Below, one piece after another: positions 8,120 through 17,408 of a stretch of DNA of 64,000 bases (positions are counted from its first letter, which is position 1; each line of letters opens with the position of its first letter). Source of the DNA: Glycocaulis sp. (GTDB lineage: Bacteria; Pseudomonadota; Alphaproteobacteria; Caulobacterales; Maricaulaceae); assembly GCA_022565665.1 (NCBI GenBank), contig JAIUMI010000008.1, positions 55,440-119,439 on the forward strand, in the 5' to 3' direction. The position numbers and the translations under genes were made by a program. Under the pieces are notes generated by a model that was not told where the DNA came from, searched no databases, and saw only the letters and a list, made by a program, of their open reading frames with translations.

Positions 8120-10870
8120 ATGCCGGAGACCGCCGCCTCTGCCTCGACTGACACTGCTGTCTTTACCGCTCAGCCCGACTGGCACGCCCTTGGCGAGGAG
8201 GCCGTGCTGGCCGAACTGGCCACCGGCCCGGACGGGCTCTCTGACGCGGAAGCTGCGGCGCGGCTGGAACGTTATGGCGAGAACCGTCTTGCCAGCGCGC
8301 GCCGGCGCAGCTGGCTGGAAAGGCTCGCCGCACAGTTCCACAACCTGTTGATCTATGCGCTGATGGCTGCGGCGGTGATGGCTCTGGCCATCGGCCACAT
8401 CACCGATGCGATTGTCATTGCGGCGGTGGTGATCGTGAACGCGGCCATCGGCTTCATACAGGAGGGACGGGCCGAACAGGCCCTTGAGGCCATACGTTCC
8501 ATGATCGATCCCCATGCAGCGGTGCTGCGTGGCGGCAAGCGGGTGACGGTGTCGGCCCTTGGCATTGTTCCGGGCGATGTGGTGCTTCTGGAGGCCGGGG
8601 ACCGCGTGCCGGCGGACATGCGCCTGATCAAGGCGCGCAGCCTGCGGGCGGACGAAGCGATCCTCACCGGGGAATCGGTGCCGGTGGACAAGATGCGCGC
8701 GGTGTCCGCGCCCGATGCCTCGCTCGGTGACCGGCACAACATGCTGTTTTCCGGAACGCTCATCACGGCGGGTCATGGCGTGGGTGTGGTGGTGGCTACC
8801 GGCAAGGCAAGCGAGCTTGGCCGCATCAGCACCCTGCTGGGCAAGGTGGACCAGCTTACCACGCCCCTGCTGCGCCAGATGAACCTGTTCGCCCGGCAGA
8901 TCACCTTCATCATCCTTGCCATGGCCGGGCTGGTCTTTGCCTATGCGGCCCTCGCCCGCCATTACGCCTTTGACGATGCCTTCATGGCGGTGGTCGGCCT
9001 GATCGTTGCTGCGATCCCCGAGGGCCTGCCTGCGGTGATGACAATCACGCTGGCGGTCGGGGTGCAGCGCATGGCCGGGCGCAATGCGATCATACGCCGC
9101 CTGCCCGCCGTGGAGACGCTGGGCGCGGTTTCGGTCATCTGTTCGGACAAGACCGGCACGCTCACGCGCAATGAGATGATGGTGACATCCGCCGCCACAG
9201 GCGACGCGCTCTGGCAGGTCAGCGGCACCGGCTATGCGCCCGATGGCGCGTTCAGCCGGGAGGGCAGTCCGGCCGATCCGCTGGACGATACGGCGCTGGC
9301 CGCGCTCTGCCGGGCGGCGCTGCTGTGCAATGATGCGGGCCTGCGCAAGATTGACGGCGTGTTTGCCGTTGATGGCGACCCGATGGAAGGCGCGCTGATG
9401 GCGCTGGCCCTCAAGGCAGGGCTGGAGGAGGCCGAGCGTGACCGCTTCGCGCGCCTTGACGCTATCCCCTTCGATCCGCGCCACCGCTATATGGCCACCC
9501 TGCACGATACCGGAGAAGGCGGCCCGGTCGCCTATGTGAAGGGGGCACCTGAACGCATTCTGGAAATGTGCGCATCCCAGGCAGGTGGGGGCGGCAGTGA
9601 GGCGGCGCTCGACGCTGCCGCCTGGCAGGAGAAGGCCGAAGCCTTTGCCGGCGACGGCCAGCGCGTCCTTGCCTTTGCCATGAAGGCCCTGCCAGCGGGC
9701 ACCACGGCCCTGCGCGAGGAGGATGTCGAAACCGGCCTTGTCCTTCTTGGCATTACCGGCCTTATCGATCCGCCGCGCGCCGAAGCGGTAGCCGCGGTGG
9801 CCGAATGCCGCCGGGCCGGGATTGCGGTGAAGATGATCACCGGCGATCACGCCGGGACCGCGCGCGCCATCGCCATCCAGCTGGGCCTTGCCGAGGCGCC
9901 GGACGTGATGACCGGCAGCGATCTGGACGGGCTGGACGCTGAAAGTCTCATCCAGGCGGCCCGCAAGGCGGAGGTGTTTGCGCGGACCAGTCCGGAGCAC
10001 AAGCTGCGCCTTGTCGAGGCGCTGCAGTCAGACGGCTCCATCATCGCGATGACCGGGGACGGGGTGAATGATGCCCCGGCGCTGAAACGCGCCGATGTCG
10101 GCATCGCCATGGGCGGGAAAGGCACCGAGGCCGCCAAGGAAGCCAGCGAGATGGTGCTGGCCGATGACAATTTCGCCTCCATCGTGGCCGCCGTGCGCGA
10201 GGGCCGCACCGTCTATGACAATCTCACCAAGGTGATCGCCTGGACCCTGCCGACCAATGGCGGGGAGGCGCTGACCATCATCCTTGCCATTCTTCTGGGG
10301 CTGACCCTGCCCATCTCGCCGGTGCAGATATTGTGGATCAACATGGTCACGGCGGTGGCCCTGGGGCTGACGCTCGCCTTCGAACCGGCCGAGCCCAACG
10401 TGATGGCCCGTCCGCCGCGCGCGGCCGGTATCCATATCCTCTCCGGGCGCCTGTTATGGCGCGTGGTCTTTGTATCCCTGCTCATGGTGGCGGGCACGTT
10501 TGGCGCCTATGCGTGGGCGAGGGAGCAGGGCCTGCCGCTGGAAGCCGCGCGCACGCTGGCGGTCAACGCCATCGTGGTGATGGAGATCTTCTACCTGTTC
10601 TCGGTGCGCTATGCCCATGGCAGCGCGATCACGCTGAGAGGGGCACTGGGCACGCGTCCGGTGCTGATCGGGGTCGGTCTTGTCGTGCTGGCTCAGTTCG
10701 GCTTCACCTATCTGCCCTTCATGCATGCGGTGTTCGGTTCGGCCCCGGTCGGGTTTGCGGGCGGGGCGCTGGTCATCGCCATCGGGGTGGCGCTGCTGGT
10801 GATTGTGGAGGCGGAAAAGGCGGTGGCCGGGCTGCTGGAGCGCAAAGGCCTGATCCGGCAGGACAGCTAG
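8120..10870 (+). CDS. Cation-transporting P-type ATPase (P2A-like)
   Basis: A 916-residue integral membrane ATPase with the complete P-type core: actuator TGES at 183-186, phosphorylation motif DKTGT with Asp343, and hinge TGDGVNDAP near 645-653. An N-terminal cation ATPase domain, PEGLP in M4 and a six-helix C-terminal region place it near the calcium-pump (P2A) group. The M5 Asn and Glu of calcium pumps are present (TNGGEA). In M6 the motif reads WINMVTAV, so the Asp used for calcium is Ala. The cation is therefore uncertain. Its end overlaps the convergent MaoC-PTA gene by 4 nt. Related ATPases commonly belong to FNR-regulated clusters. Confidence 0.9.
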   Translation: MPETAASASTDTAVFTAQPDWHALGEEAVLAELATGPDGLSDAEAAARLERYGENRLASARRRSWLERLAAQFHNLLIYALMAAAVMALAIGHITDAIVIAAVVIVNAAIGFIQEGRAEQALEAIRSMIDPHAAVLRGGKRVTVSALGIVPGDVVLLEAGDRVPADMRLIKARSLRADEAILTGESVPVDKMRAVSAPDASLGDRHNMLFSGTLITAGHGVGVVVATGKASELGRISTLLGKVDQLTTPLLRQMNLFARQITFIILAMAGLVFAYAALARHYAFDDAFMAVVGLIVAAIPEGLPAVMTITLAVGVQRMAGRNAIIRRLPAVETLGAVSVICSDKTGTLTRNEMMVTSAATGDALWQVSGTGYAPDGAFSREGSPADPLDDTALAALCRAALLCNDAGLRKIDGVFAVDGDPMEGALMALALKAGLEEAERDRFARLDAIPFDPRHRYMATLHDTGEGGPVAYVKGAPERILEMCASQAGGGGSEAALDAAAWQEKAEAFAGDGQRVLAFAMKALPAGTTALREEDVETGLVLLGITGLIDPPRAEAVAAVAECRRAGIAVKMITGDHAGTARAIAIQLGLAEAPDVMTGSDLDGLDAESLIQAARKAEVFARTSPEHKLRLVEALQSDGSIIAMTGDGVNDAPALKRADVGIAMGGKGTEAAKEASEMVLADDNFASIVAAVREGRTVYDNLTKVIAWTLPTNGGEALTIILAILLGLTLPISPVQILWINMVTAVALGLTLAFEPAEPNVMARPPRAAGIHILSGRLLWRVVFVSLLMVAGTFGAYAWAREQGLPLEAARTLAVNAIVVMEIFYLFSVRYAHGSAITLRGALGTRPVLIGVGLVVLAQFGFTYLPFMHAVFGSAPVGFAGGALVIAIGVALLVIVEAEKAVAGLLERKGLIRQDS

Positions 10871-12273
10871 CCGCTGGCGGCGACCAACCGGGCGAGCGCA
10901 CAGGCCGCAATGCGCGACATCGCCTCCTCCGACCGGCTGGGCAGCACAATTGGCACTTTCGCGCCCATGACCACGCCAGCCGCGACCGCGCCCGCGAGAT
11001 AATCCAGCTGCTTGGCGAGCATGTTGGCCGCGCCGAGATCGGGAGCCAGCAATATGTCGGCATCGCCTGCCACTTGCGAGACGATGCCCTTGGCCTTCGC
11101 GGCACGCGGCGATATGGCATTGTCAAAGGCCAGCGGCCCGTCCAGCAGACCACCCTTGATCTGCCCCCTGTCAGCCATCTTGCACAGCGCGGCTGCGTCC
11201 AGCGTCGCCTGCATAAGCGGGCTCACCTCTTCCACCGCAGCAAGGATCGCAAGCTTGGGCGTCTCTATGCCCATGGCGCGGGCGAGATTGATCGCGTTCT
11301 GCGCCATGTCGGCCTTGCAGGAGAGGTCGGGCGTGATGTTCAGCGCGGCGTCTGTGACCAGCAGGAGTTTCGGATAGGCTGGCACGTCCATCACATAGAC
11401 ATGACTCATGCGCTCCTCGCGCCGCAGCCCGCCCTGACGGGCGACAACGGGCTCAAGAAACTCGTGGGTGTGGACCGCCCCCTTGATCAGCATATGCGCC
11501 CCGCCCTCATTGATGAGGGCGACCGCACGCGCGGCGGAGGCGTGGCTATGCGGCGTGTCGATGATCTCGATGCCGGAAAGGTCCGCGCCCAGTTCTGCGG
11601 CCGCCTTGTCGATCCGGTGTTTGGGGCCGACCAGTACCGGCACGATCAGGCCCGCCTCGGCAGCGCCCAAAGCGCCGGAAAACGACAGCGTGTCGACCGG
11701 ATGTGTCACTGCCGCTTTCAGCGGCGGCAGGCTGGCCGCCCGTGCAATCAACGCATTCAGCCGGTCGCCGCGCTCGTGGATGAAGGCTTCCGGGCGCTGC
11801 CCGCGCGCGATATGCAGCTTTTCCGACGGCGGGCGCACTTCCACCCGCCCTTCCGCCGCGATATCGCCCGCTTCGTCCGCGCAGACGCAATCCAGCACGA
11901 TGGAGCGGTCATCGGCGCGCTTCTCGGCCACGCTGACGCGCACCAGACTTGCTTCTCCGATGGCGACCGGGCGGACAAAGCGCAATTCCTGGCGCAGATA
12001 GGCAGTGCCGGGGCCGGGCAGACGGGTACCGATCACCGAGGAGATCAAAGCTGCCGCCCACATGCCCGGCGCGATCACGTCCTTGAAGGGCAGGCTCTCG
12101 GCAACGGAGCGGTTGAGGTGGAGCGGGTCCATCTCGCCGGACACGGCCGCGAACAACAGCGCGTCCTCCTCCCGGAAAACACGGCGCAGCTCCGCGCTCA
12201 TGCCCGGTTCGATCTCGTCAAAGGTCAGACTCTCCAGCGGGCCATCATCAGGCAGAATGTCAGCGTCGGCCAT
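10867..12273 (-). CDS. MaoC dehydratase / phosphate acetyl- or butyryltransferase fusion
   Basis: A 468-residue two-domain protein. Residues about 15-145 form a MaoC-like hot-dog hydratase, with AVSGEMDPLHLN as the substrate and catalytic motif. Residues about 160-460 match the phosphotransacetylase/phosphotransbutyrylase domain (VGPKHRIDKAA, and a GDADILLAPDLGAANMLAKQL stretch). Known fused proteins of this kind are annotated as bifunctional enoyl-CoA hydratase/phosphate acetyltransferases. With acetate kinase nearby, the PTA half could convert acyl-CoA to acyl phosphate for ATP formation, while the MaoC half could supply or remove (R)-3-hydroxyacyl-CoA for PHA. The gene is 11 nt downstream of phaC and likely co-transcribed with it. 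Confidence 0.88.
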   Translation of the reverse strand: MADADILPDDGPLESLTFDEIEPGMSAELRRVFREEDALLFAAVSGEMDPLHLNRSVAESLPFKDVIAPGMWAAALISSVIGTRLPGPGTAYLRQELRFVRPVAIGEASLVRVSVAEKRADDRSIVLDCVCADEAGDIAAEGRVEVRPPSEKLHIARGQRPEAFIHERGDRLNALIARAASLPPLKAAVTHPVDTLSFSGALGAAEAGLIVPVLVGPKHRIDKAAAELGADLSGIEIIDTPHSHASAARAVALINEGGAHMLIKGAVHTHEFLEPVVARQGGLRREERMSHVYVMDVPAYPKLLLVTDAALNITPDLSCKADMAQNAINLARAMGIETPKLAILAAVEEVSPLMQATLDAAALCKMADRGQIKGGLLDGPLAFDNAISPRAAKAKGIVSQVAGDADILLAPDLGAANMLAKQLDYLAGAVAAGVVMGAKVPIVLPSRSEEAMSRIAACALARLVAASG

Positions 12274-12284
12274 TTATGCTCCTG

Positions 12285-14039
12285 TCAGCGCATCAGCACG
12301 TACTGGCCTGGCGCGTCCTCCAGCCGGGCCTTGCTGTCCGGCCTGAACTCTCCATCAAGGAAAGCCGTGGCGGGCGGCGCAACGCGTTCGCTGGAAAAGC
12401 GCTCCAGCCAGTCAAACCATTGCGGCCACCACGAGCCGGTGTCTGCCTTCGCCTTCTCCAGCCAGCTGTCCGGGTCGGCATAGTGCCGGTTGCCAGGACT
12501 GAGGCAAACCCTGTAGCGGCGGTCCTTGCGGCCCGGCTCGCTGATGATACCGGCGTTGTGACCGCCGCTGGTCAGAAGGAAGGTGACATCACAATGCGGC
12601 AGCAGAAGGTGGGTCTTGTAGACCGAGCGCCAGGGCGCGACATGATCGCGCTCCGTACCCACCGCAAAGACCGGCAGGCGGATATCGGGCAAGGCGAGGG
12701 TCTGCCCGTCTGCCTCAAACTGCCCGCGCGCCAGCCGGTTCTCGAGGAATAGCTGGCGCAGATACTCAGAATGCATGCGGTAAGGCAGCCGGGTGCCGTC
12801 AGCATTCCAGGCAATCAGGTCATTGGGCGGGCGGCGCTGGCCCATCAGATAGTTGTGCTCGATACGCGACCAGAGCAGGTCGGAGGAGCGCAGCATGGTG
12901 AAGGCACCGGCCATCTGGCGGCTGTCGAGATAGCCCTGCGCCCACATAAGGCTTTCAAGGAAGGCCACCTGGCTTTCCGTGGTGAAAAGTGTGAGTTCGC
13001 CAGCCTCCACGAAATCCATCTGTGCGGCCAGCAGTGTCATGGAGGCCAGCCCGTCATCGCCCTCGCGCGCCATCAGGGCGGCCTGTATTGCCAGCAGCGT
13101 CCCACCAAGGCAGTACCCGGCCGCATGAATGCGCTTGGCACCCGTGATCTGGCAGACCGCCTCTATCGCAGCGGCCGGCCCGAGCTTGCGGTAGTCCTCC
13201 ATGCCGAGATCGCGATCTTCGGGGCCGGGATTGCGCCAGGAAATCATGAATACCGTATGGCCCCTCTCGACGAGGTGGCGAACCAGCGAGTTCTCTGGAG
13301 ACAGGTCCAGAATATAATATTTCATGATCCAGGCCGGCACGATCAGTACCGGCGTGGCATGCACATCCCCTGTCTGCGGGGCGTACTGGATCAGTTCCAT
13401 CAGATGGTTGCGGTAGACGATTTTGCCTGGTGTCACCGCCACGGTTTCACCGGGCCGGAAAGCTTCAGCGCCTGCTGGCGGGTCATGACGGACGGCCCGC
13501 CCGGCATCATCCAGCGCATAAAGGAAGCCGCGTACCAGATTGGCGCCGCCCTCCTCCTGCGTTGCGTTGAGCGCCTCCGGATTGGTCAGCAGAAAGTTGG
13601 ACGGCGACACGGTGTCGAGCCATTGGCGGGCGCCAAACTCGGCCATTTCCTCGTGACGCCGCGCGACACCGTGCACGTTGGTGGTTGCCTGCTGCCACCA
13701 GTCCTGCACGCTCAGGAACGACTGGGCCAGCACGTTATAGGGATAAGCCTGCCAGGCCTCGCCATCGAAGCGCCGGTCCTGCGGCAGTGCCTCGACACAA
13801 GGCTCGCAACTGCCCCCCGACGCCGCGTAGCGGGCCAGGTTCCACCAGCCCTCCATGGCCGATTTGGCAAGCTCTGCCTGCTTGCCGGGCGACGCGGCCA
13901 GATGGATCGCCCAGTCCGACCAGGCATCGAGCATCGCAGCGGGCGACAGACCGCCGGTGAAGCCGGAAATCGCCGCGCGGAAGGCATGGTCAGAGCCTGC
14001 GGCGGGAGCGGTGTCGGGTCGGGGTCTGGTGTTGGCCAT
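12285..14039 (-). CDS. phaC: Class I poly(3-hydroxyalkanoate) synthase
   Basis: A 584-residue PHA synthase. The lipase-like box GYCLGG places the nucleophile at Cys310. Asp in the GTERDHVAPW motif and His in the TSGGHNAGI motif complete the triad. Length and single-subunit form fit class I enzymes, which polymerise (R)-3-hydroxyacyl-CoA on granules. An upstream in-frame ATG at 14114 would begin inside the FNR box, so I prefer the ATG at 14039, preceded by CAAGG. It faces the phasin gene across a short divergent region containing that box, consistent with shared low-oxygen control. Confidence 0.92.
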   Translation of the reverse strand: MANTRPRPDTAPAAGSDHAFRAAISGFTGGLSPAAMLDAWSDWAIHLAASPGKQAELAKSAMEGWWNLARYAASGGSCEPCVEALPQDRRFDGEAWQAYPYNVLAQSFLSVQDWWQQATTNVHGVARRHEEMAEFGARQWLDTVSPSNFLLTNPEALNATQEEGGANLVRGFLYALDDAGRAVRHDPPAGAEAFRPGETVAVTPGKIVYRNHLMELIQYAPQTGDVHATPVLIVPAWIMKYYILDLSPENSLVRHLVERGHTVFMISWRNPGPEDRDLGMEDYRKLGPAAAIEAVCQITGAKRIHAAGYCLGGTLLAIQAALMAREGDDGLASMTLLAAQMDFVEAGELTLFTTESQVAFLESLMWAQGYLDSRQMAGAFTMLRSSDLLWSRIEHNYLMGQRRPPNDLIAWNADGTRLPYRMHSEYLRQLFLENRLARGQFEADGQTLALPDIRLPVFAVGTERDHVAPWRSVYKTHLLLPHCDVTFLLTSGGHNAGIISEPGRKDRRYRVCLSPGNRHYADPDSWLEKAKADTGSWWPQWFDWLERFSSERVAPPATAFLDGEFRPDSKARLEDAPGQYVLMR

Positions 14040-14113
14040 GAGACCTTGAGGGGCAGGGGCGGACGGGCTGGAAGCGATATTGCCCAATCTTTCGCGTAAG
14101 AGCGCAAGGCGCA

Positions 14114-14127
14114 TTGACCTGAATCAA
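14114..14127. promoter_or_regulatory. FNR/FixK box between phaC and the phasin gene
   Basis: TTGACCTGAATCAA matches TTGAT-N4-ATCAA with one change (C at position 5), a variant also common in FixK boxes. It lies 74 bp before the preferred phaC start and 70 bp before the phasin ATG, so one site could serve both divergent promoters. Confidence 0.8.
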
Positions 14128-14197
14128 TGCGCGCACCGTGCCGTTTGCCCATCCTCGGAGCTGTTACACCCCCTCGTAACGCCGGAAGGAGCCCGAT

Positions 14198-14629
14198 ATG
14201 CCCGCCAAGCAGAAAGCCAATAGCGCCGATAACATGCTGCCCCAGATGAACGCCATCATGGAGATGGGCAGCCGCAACATGGAAATGTTCGCCGAAGCCG
14301 GTCAAGAAATGACTTCCGGCATGCGCGAAGCCAGCAAAGCAATGCAGGATTTTCTCGGTACACGCCTGAAAAAGGATGTCGAGGCTGCACGTCTCTTCGC
14401 TGATTGCCGAACGCCTGACGAGTTCTGGCGCGCGCAATGCAATTTCTTCGAAGATGCCGTGAAGGACTATTCGAAAGAAGCCGCACGGATGATCGAGATC
14501 GCCAGTTCCGCGACGCTCGGCTTTGCCCAACCGGTGGAAAAGGCGGCCGAAGAGGCGCTGAAATCCATCAGCGAAGCCAACGATAAAGCCCGGGAAACCG
14601 TGCAGAAAGCCGTCAAGCAAGACAGCTGA
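14198..14629 (+). CDS. Phasin family protein
   Basis: A 143-residue, mostly helical, alanine- and glutamate-rich protein with a phasin domain. The central motif LKKDVEAARLFADCRTPDEFWRA (about 55-77) is characteristic of phasin_2 proteins, which coat PHA granules and limit their size. A strong GGAAGGAG precedes the ATG. It is divergent from the PHA synthase gene and shares with it the FNR-type box at 14114. It ends in a lysine-containing tail without a signal peptide, so it is cytosolic or granule-bound. Confidence 0.9.
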   Translation: MPAKQKANSADNMLPQMNAIMEMGSRNMEMFAEAGQEMTSGMREASKAMQDFLGTRLKKDVEAARLFADCRTPDEFWRAQCNFFEDAVKDYSKEAARMIEIASSATLGFAQPVEKAAEEALKSISEANDKARETVQKAVKQDS

Positions 14630-14654
14630 CGCGGCGTACCCGGCCTATCCTTAC

Positions 14655-14678
14655 AGGAGGCCGTTCTCTCGGCCTCCT
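14655..14678 (+). terminator. Hairpin after the phasin gene
   Basis: A perfect 9-bp stem (AGGAGGCCG/CGGCCTCCT) with a 6-nt loop lies 25 nt after the phasin stop. Only a short pyrimidine-rich run follows, so it is a weak terminator or an mRNA stabiliser rather than a clear intrinsic terminator. Confidence 0.5.
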
Positions 14679-14719
14679 ACGCTTTCCTATTGTCAAAACC
14701 ATCGATCAGGAGACTCCCC

Positions 14720-15487
14720 ATGACCGAAACGATGAAGTTCGATTTTGCTGGCAAGACAGCCATCGTCACCGGTGCAGCCTCCGGTATCGGCGCGGCCATT
14801 GCGCTTGAGCTTGGCCAGTCCGGTGCGTGCGTCATCGTGTCTGATCTTGATGATGGCGGCGCACTGAAGATCGCCGCCGCCATCACGGCCGCAGGCGGGA
14901 AGGCCCATGCCTTTGAAGCCGACGTGTCCGACGATGGCGAAATGGCCGCTCTGGTGGACTTCGCCGTCAAGAAGGGCGGCGGGCTGCACATGGCCGTCAA
15001 CAATGCCGGTATCGCCGGACCGATGGCCCAACTGGCCGATTATCCGGTCGATGGCTGGCGCCACGTGATCGAGGTCAATCTCAATGGCGTGTTCTACGGC
15101 ATGCGCCACCAGATCCCCGCCATGCTGAAATCGGGCGGCGGCTCCATCGTCAATATGAGCTCGATCCTGGGCAGTGTCGGCTTCCTCAACGCCAGTGCCT
15201 ACACTGCCTCCAAGCATGCCGTCGTGGGCATGACCAAGGCCGCCGCGATGGAATATGCCCCGCAAGGCATCCGCATCAATTCCGTCGGCCCGGCCTTTAT
15301 CGACACGCCCTTGCTGACCAATAATCTCGACGCCGAACTGCTCTCGCAGGTTTCCAGCCTGCACCCTGTCGCGCGGATGGGCACTTCTGAGGAAGTCTCC
15401 GCCCTGACCTGCTTCCTCCTGTCGGATCGCGCCGGCTTCATCACGGGCAGCTATCACCTCGTTGATGGCGGATACACAGCGCAGTGA
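14720..15487 (+). CDS. Short-chain dehydrogenase/reductase
   Basis: A 255-residue classical SDR. The cofactor motif TGAASGIG lies near residue 19, NNAG near 95, and the catalytic YTASKHA motif near 164, with a Ser about 13 residues earlier (NMSS). The N-terminal Asp after strand 2 (VSDLDDGG) points to NAD(H) preference. The position between the phasin gene and ackA, with a 4-nt overlap into ackA, suggests a role in redox balancing or in 3-hydroxybutyrate/acetoacetyl metabolism, but the substrate is not readable. The ATG at 14720 follows AGGAGA. The C-terminus (VDGGYTAQ) is typical of the family. Confidence 0.88.
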   Translation: MTETMKFDFAGKTAIVTGAASGIGAAIALELGQSGACVIVSDLDDGGALKIAAAITAAGGKAHAFEADVSDDGEMAALVDFAVKKGGGLHMAVNNAGIAGPMAQLADYPVDGWRHVIEVNLNGVFYGMRHQIPAMLKSGGGSIVNMSSILGSVGFLNASAYTASKHAVVGMTKAAAMEYAPQGIRINSVGPAFIDTPLLTNNLDAELLSQVSSLHPVARMGTSEEVSALTCFLLSDRAGFITGSYHLVDGGYTAQ

Positions 15488-16671
15488 GGGTCCTAGTTTT
15501 CAACGCTGGCAGCTCCAGCCTGAAGTTCGGCGTTTTCGAAATCGGAGCCAGCGAAGCACACCTGCTCAAGGGCGGATTCGACCGCTTTGAGGACGGCCAT
15601 TGCACGCTGAGGCTCGTACACGGCGATGAGGCCATCGAGCGCCATGTGGCATGCGGCGATATCGCCGCTGCAGCCAGCTTGGTACCGGGCCTGCTCGCCG
15701 AGTTTGGCCTGTCAGAGCTTGATGCGGCGGGTCACCGCATAGCCCATGGCGGGCCGGACTTTACCGAACCCGCCTTTCTGGATGATACGGCCATCACCGC
15801 CATTGAGGCGATCACGCCGCTTGCGCCACTGCATAACCCGGCCAATCTCGAAGCGGTACGGCTTGCCTGCGCGCTCTGGCCAACTCTGCCGCAGGTCGGT
15901 GTGTTTGACACCGCCTTCCACCAGACCAATCCGGCAGCGGCCACGACCTATGCCGTGCCGCTCGCCTGGCGGGAAGCCGGTCTGAGGCGTTATGGCTTTC
16001 ATGGCACTTCGCACAAATACGTGGCCCAGCGCGCCGCAGACGCGCTCGGCCAGCCCCTGGCTACGCTGAAAATCGTCAGCTGCCATCTCGGCAACGGGGC
16101 AAGCGCGTGTGCGATTGATGGCGGGGTGTCGCTGGACAGCTCCATGGGGATCACCCCGCTGGAAGGGCTCGTCATGGGCACCCGTTCCGGTGATGTGGAC
16201 CCCGGCGCGTTCGGCTTCCTTAACCGCCAGCTTGGCCTCTCGATTGAAGAGATCGAAGACGCGCTCTACCGCAAAAGCGGCCTTCTGGCGCTCGGCGGTG
16301 TGGCCGACATGCGCGATATCGAGGAACGCGCAGGCAAGGGCGACACGCAGGCTCAGCTGGCCATCGACGTCTACGCCCGGCGGGCGCGCAAATATATCGG
16401 GGCCTACGCCGCCATCATGGGCGGTATAGACGCGCTGGTCTTCACCGGCGGGATCGGCGAAAACTCCCCCGCCATGCGCGCGCGGATCTGCGAGGGGCTG
16501 GAGTTTCTGGGCCTCGCTCTCGACCCGGACCGCAATCACAATGTGATGCTGGACGATTATGCCGCGCCGCGTATCGAGAAGGATGGCTCGCCTGCCGCCG
16601 TGATCGTGACGGAAACGGCCGAACAGCTCATGATAGCGCGCGAGACGGCGCAGGCACTGACGCAGACCTGA
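15484..16671 (+). CDS. ackA: Acetate kinase
   Basis: A 395-residue acetate kinase that interconverts acetyl phosphate plus ADP with acetate plus ATP. The N-terminal signature [16 protein letters not shown], the motif FDTAFHQT, the phosphate loop [12 protein letters not shown] and the C-terminal FTGGIGENS nucleotide motif are all present. It starts with GTG, overlapping the preceding stop by 4 nt, and its TGA overlaps the ATG of the ABC ATPase gene by 1 nt. With the MaoC-PTA fusion encoded 3.2 kb away, a complete phosphotransacetylase-acetate kinase route is available for substrate-level ATP formation at low oxygen. Confidence 0.95.
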   Translation: MRVLVFNAGSSSLKFGVFEIGASEAHLLKGGFDRFEDGHCTLRLVHGDEAIERHVACGDIAAAASLVPGLLAEFGLSELDAAGHRIAHGGPDFTEPAFLDDTAITAIEAITPLAPLHNPANLEAVRLACALWPTLPQVGVFDTAFHQTNPAAATTYAVPLAWREAGLRRYGFHGTSHKYVAQRAADALGQPLATLKIVSCHLGNGASACAIDGGVSLDSSMGITPLEGLVMGTRSGDVDPGAFGFLNRQLGLSIEEIEDALYRKSGLLALGGVADMRDIEERAGKGDTQAQLAIDVYARRARKYIGAYAAIMGGIDALVFTGGIGENSPAMRARICEGLEFLGLALDPDRNHNVMLDDYAAPRIEKDGSPAAVIVTETAEQLMIARETAQALTQT

Positions 16672-17408
16672 TGACGAAGCAATCCTCCCCTCCCCGCCCC
16701 GGCAACGGCATCTGCTTTAGCACGCGCGGCGTGACCAAGGTGTATGGTTCCGGCCCGGCGGCCGTCCATGCCTTGCGCGGGGTGGATATCGACCTGCCCG
16801 AAGGCGAGATGGTGGTGGTGCTGGGGGCATCAGGCTCGGGTAAATCCACCTTCCTGAACATTATTGGCGGGCTCGATACCGCTACCGAGGGCGAGGTCGT
16901 CTTCCGGGGACAGGACATCTCCAAAGCGAACCAGCGCGAACTGACCCGCTACCGGCGTCAGCATGTCGGCTTCGTCTTCCAGTTCTACAATCTGATGCCG
17001 AGCCTTACCGCACGCGAGAATGTCGCCCTCGTCACCGAGATCGCCGACAATCCGCTAAGTCCGGAGGACGCACTCGCCCTCGTCGGGCTGGAACAGCGCA
17101 TGGATCATTTCCCGGCCCAGCTCTCCGGCGGGGAGCAGCAGCGCGTCGCCATCGCCCGCGCGGTCGCCAAGCAGCCTTCCGTGCTGCTGTGCGATGAACC
17201 CACCGGCGCGCTGGACTCCAAGACCGGTATCCGCGTGCTCGAAGCGCTGAAGACCGTTAATGATGATCTGGGCGCGACGACCCTTCTCATCACCCACAAC
17301 GCCTCCATCGCGTCGATTGCCAATCGTGTGGTCGTGTTCGCCGACGGCAAGGTGCGGGAGGTGCGCGAGAACACCACCCGCAAGCAGCCGCAGGACATCT
17401 CATGGTAG
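16671..17408 (+). CDS. ABC transporter ATP-binding protein (LolD/MacB type)
   Basis: A 245-residue ABC ATPase. Walker A is GASGSGKST (about residues 47-55), the signature is [14 protein letters not shown] near 147-160, and Walker B with the catalytic Glu is VLLCDEPTG just after. The subfamily resembles LolD/MacB/YbbA, which work with FtsX-like permeases in lipoprotein or peptide extrusion rather than classical import. The start codon overlaps the ackA stop and its own end overlaps the permease gene by 7 nt, so the three export genes are translated in series. The substrate is unknown. Confidence 0.92.
   Translation: MTKQSSPPRPGNGICFSTRGVTKVYGSGPAAVHALRGVDIDLPEGEMVVVLGASGSGKSTFLNIIGGLDTATEGEVVFRGQDISKANQRELTRYRRQHVGFVFQFYNLMPSLTARENVALVTEIADNPLSPEDALALVGLEQRMDHFPAQLSGGEQQRVAIARAVAKQPSVLLCDEPTGALDSKTGIRVLEALKTVNDDLGATTLLITHNASIASIANRVVVFADGKVREVRENTTRKQPQDISW

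Noticed and set aside
7550-10000. Very long open frame antisense to the USP and P-type ATPase genes
   Set aside because: Its translation is rich in His, Arg, Gly and Gln with no domain, and it mirrors the codon bias of strongly supported genes on the other strand. Such shadows are common in high-GC DNA.
10333-12483. Forward frame of 716 codons antisense to the MaoC-PTA gene
   Set aside because: It begins inside the ATPase gene and reads as Arg/Gly/His-rich shadow sequence.
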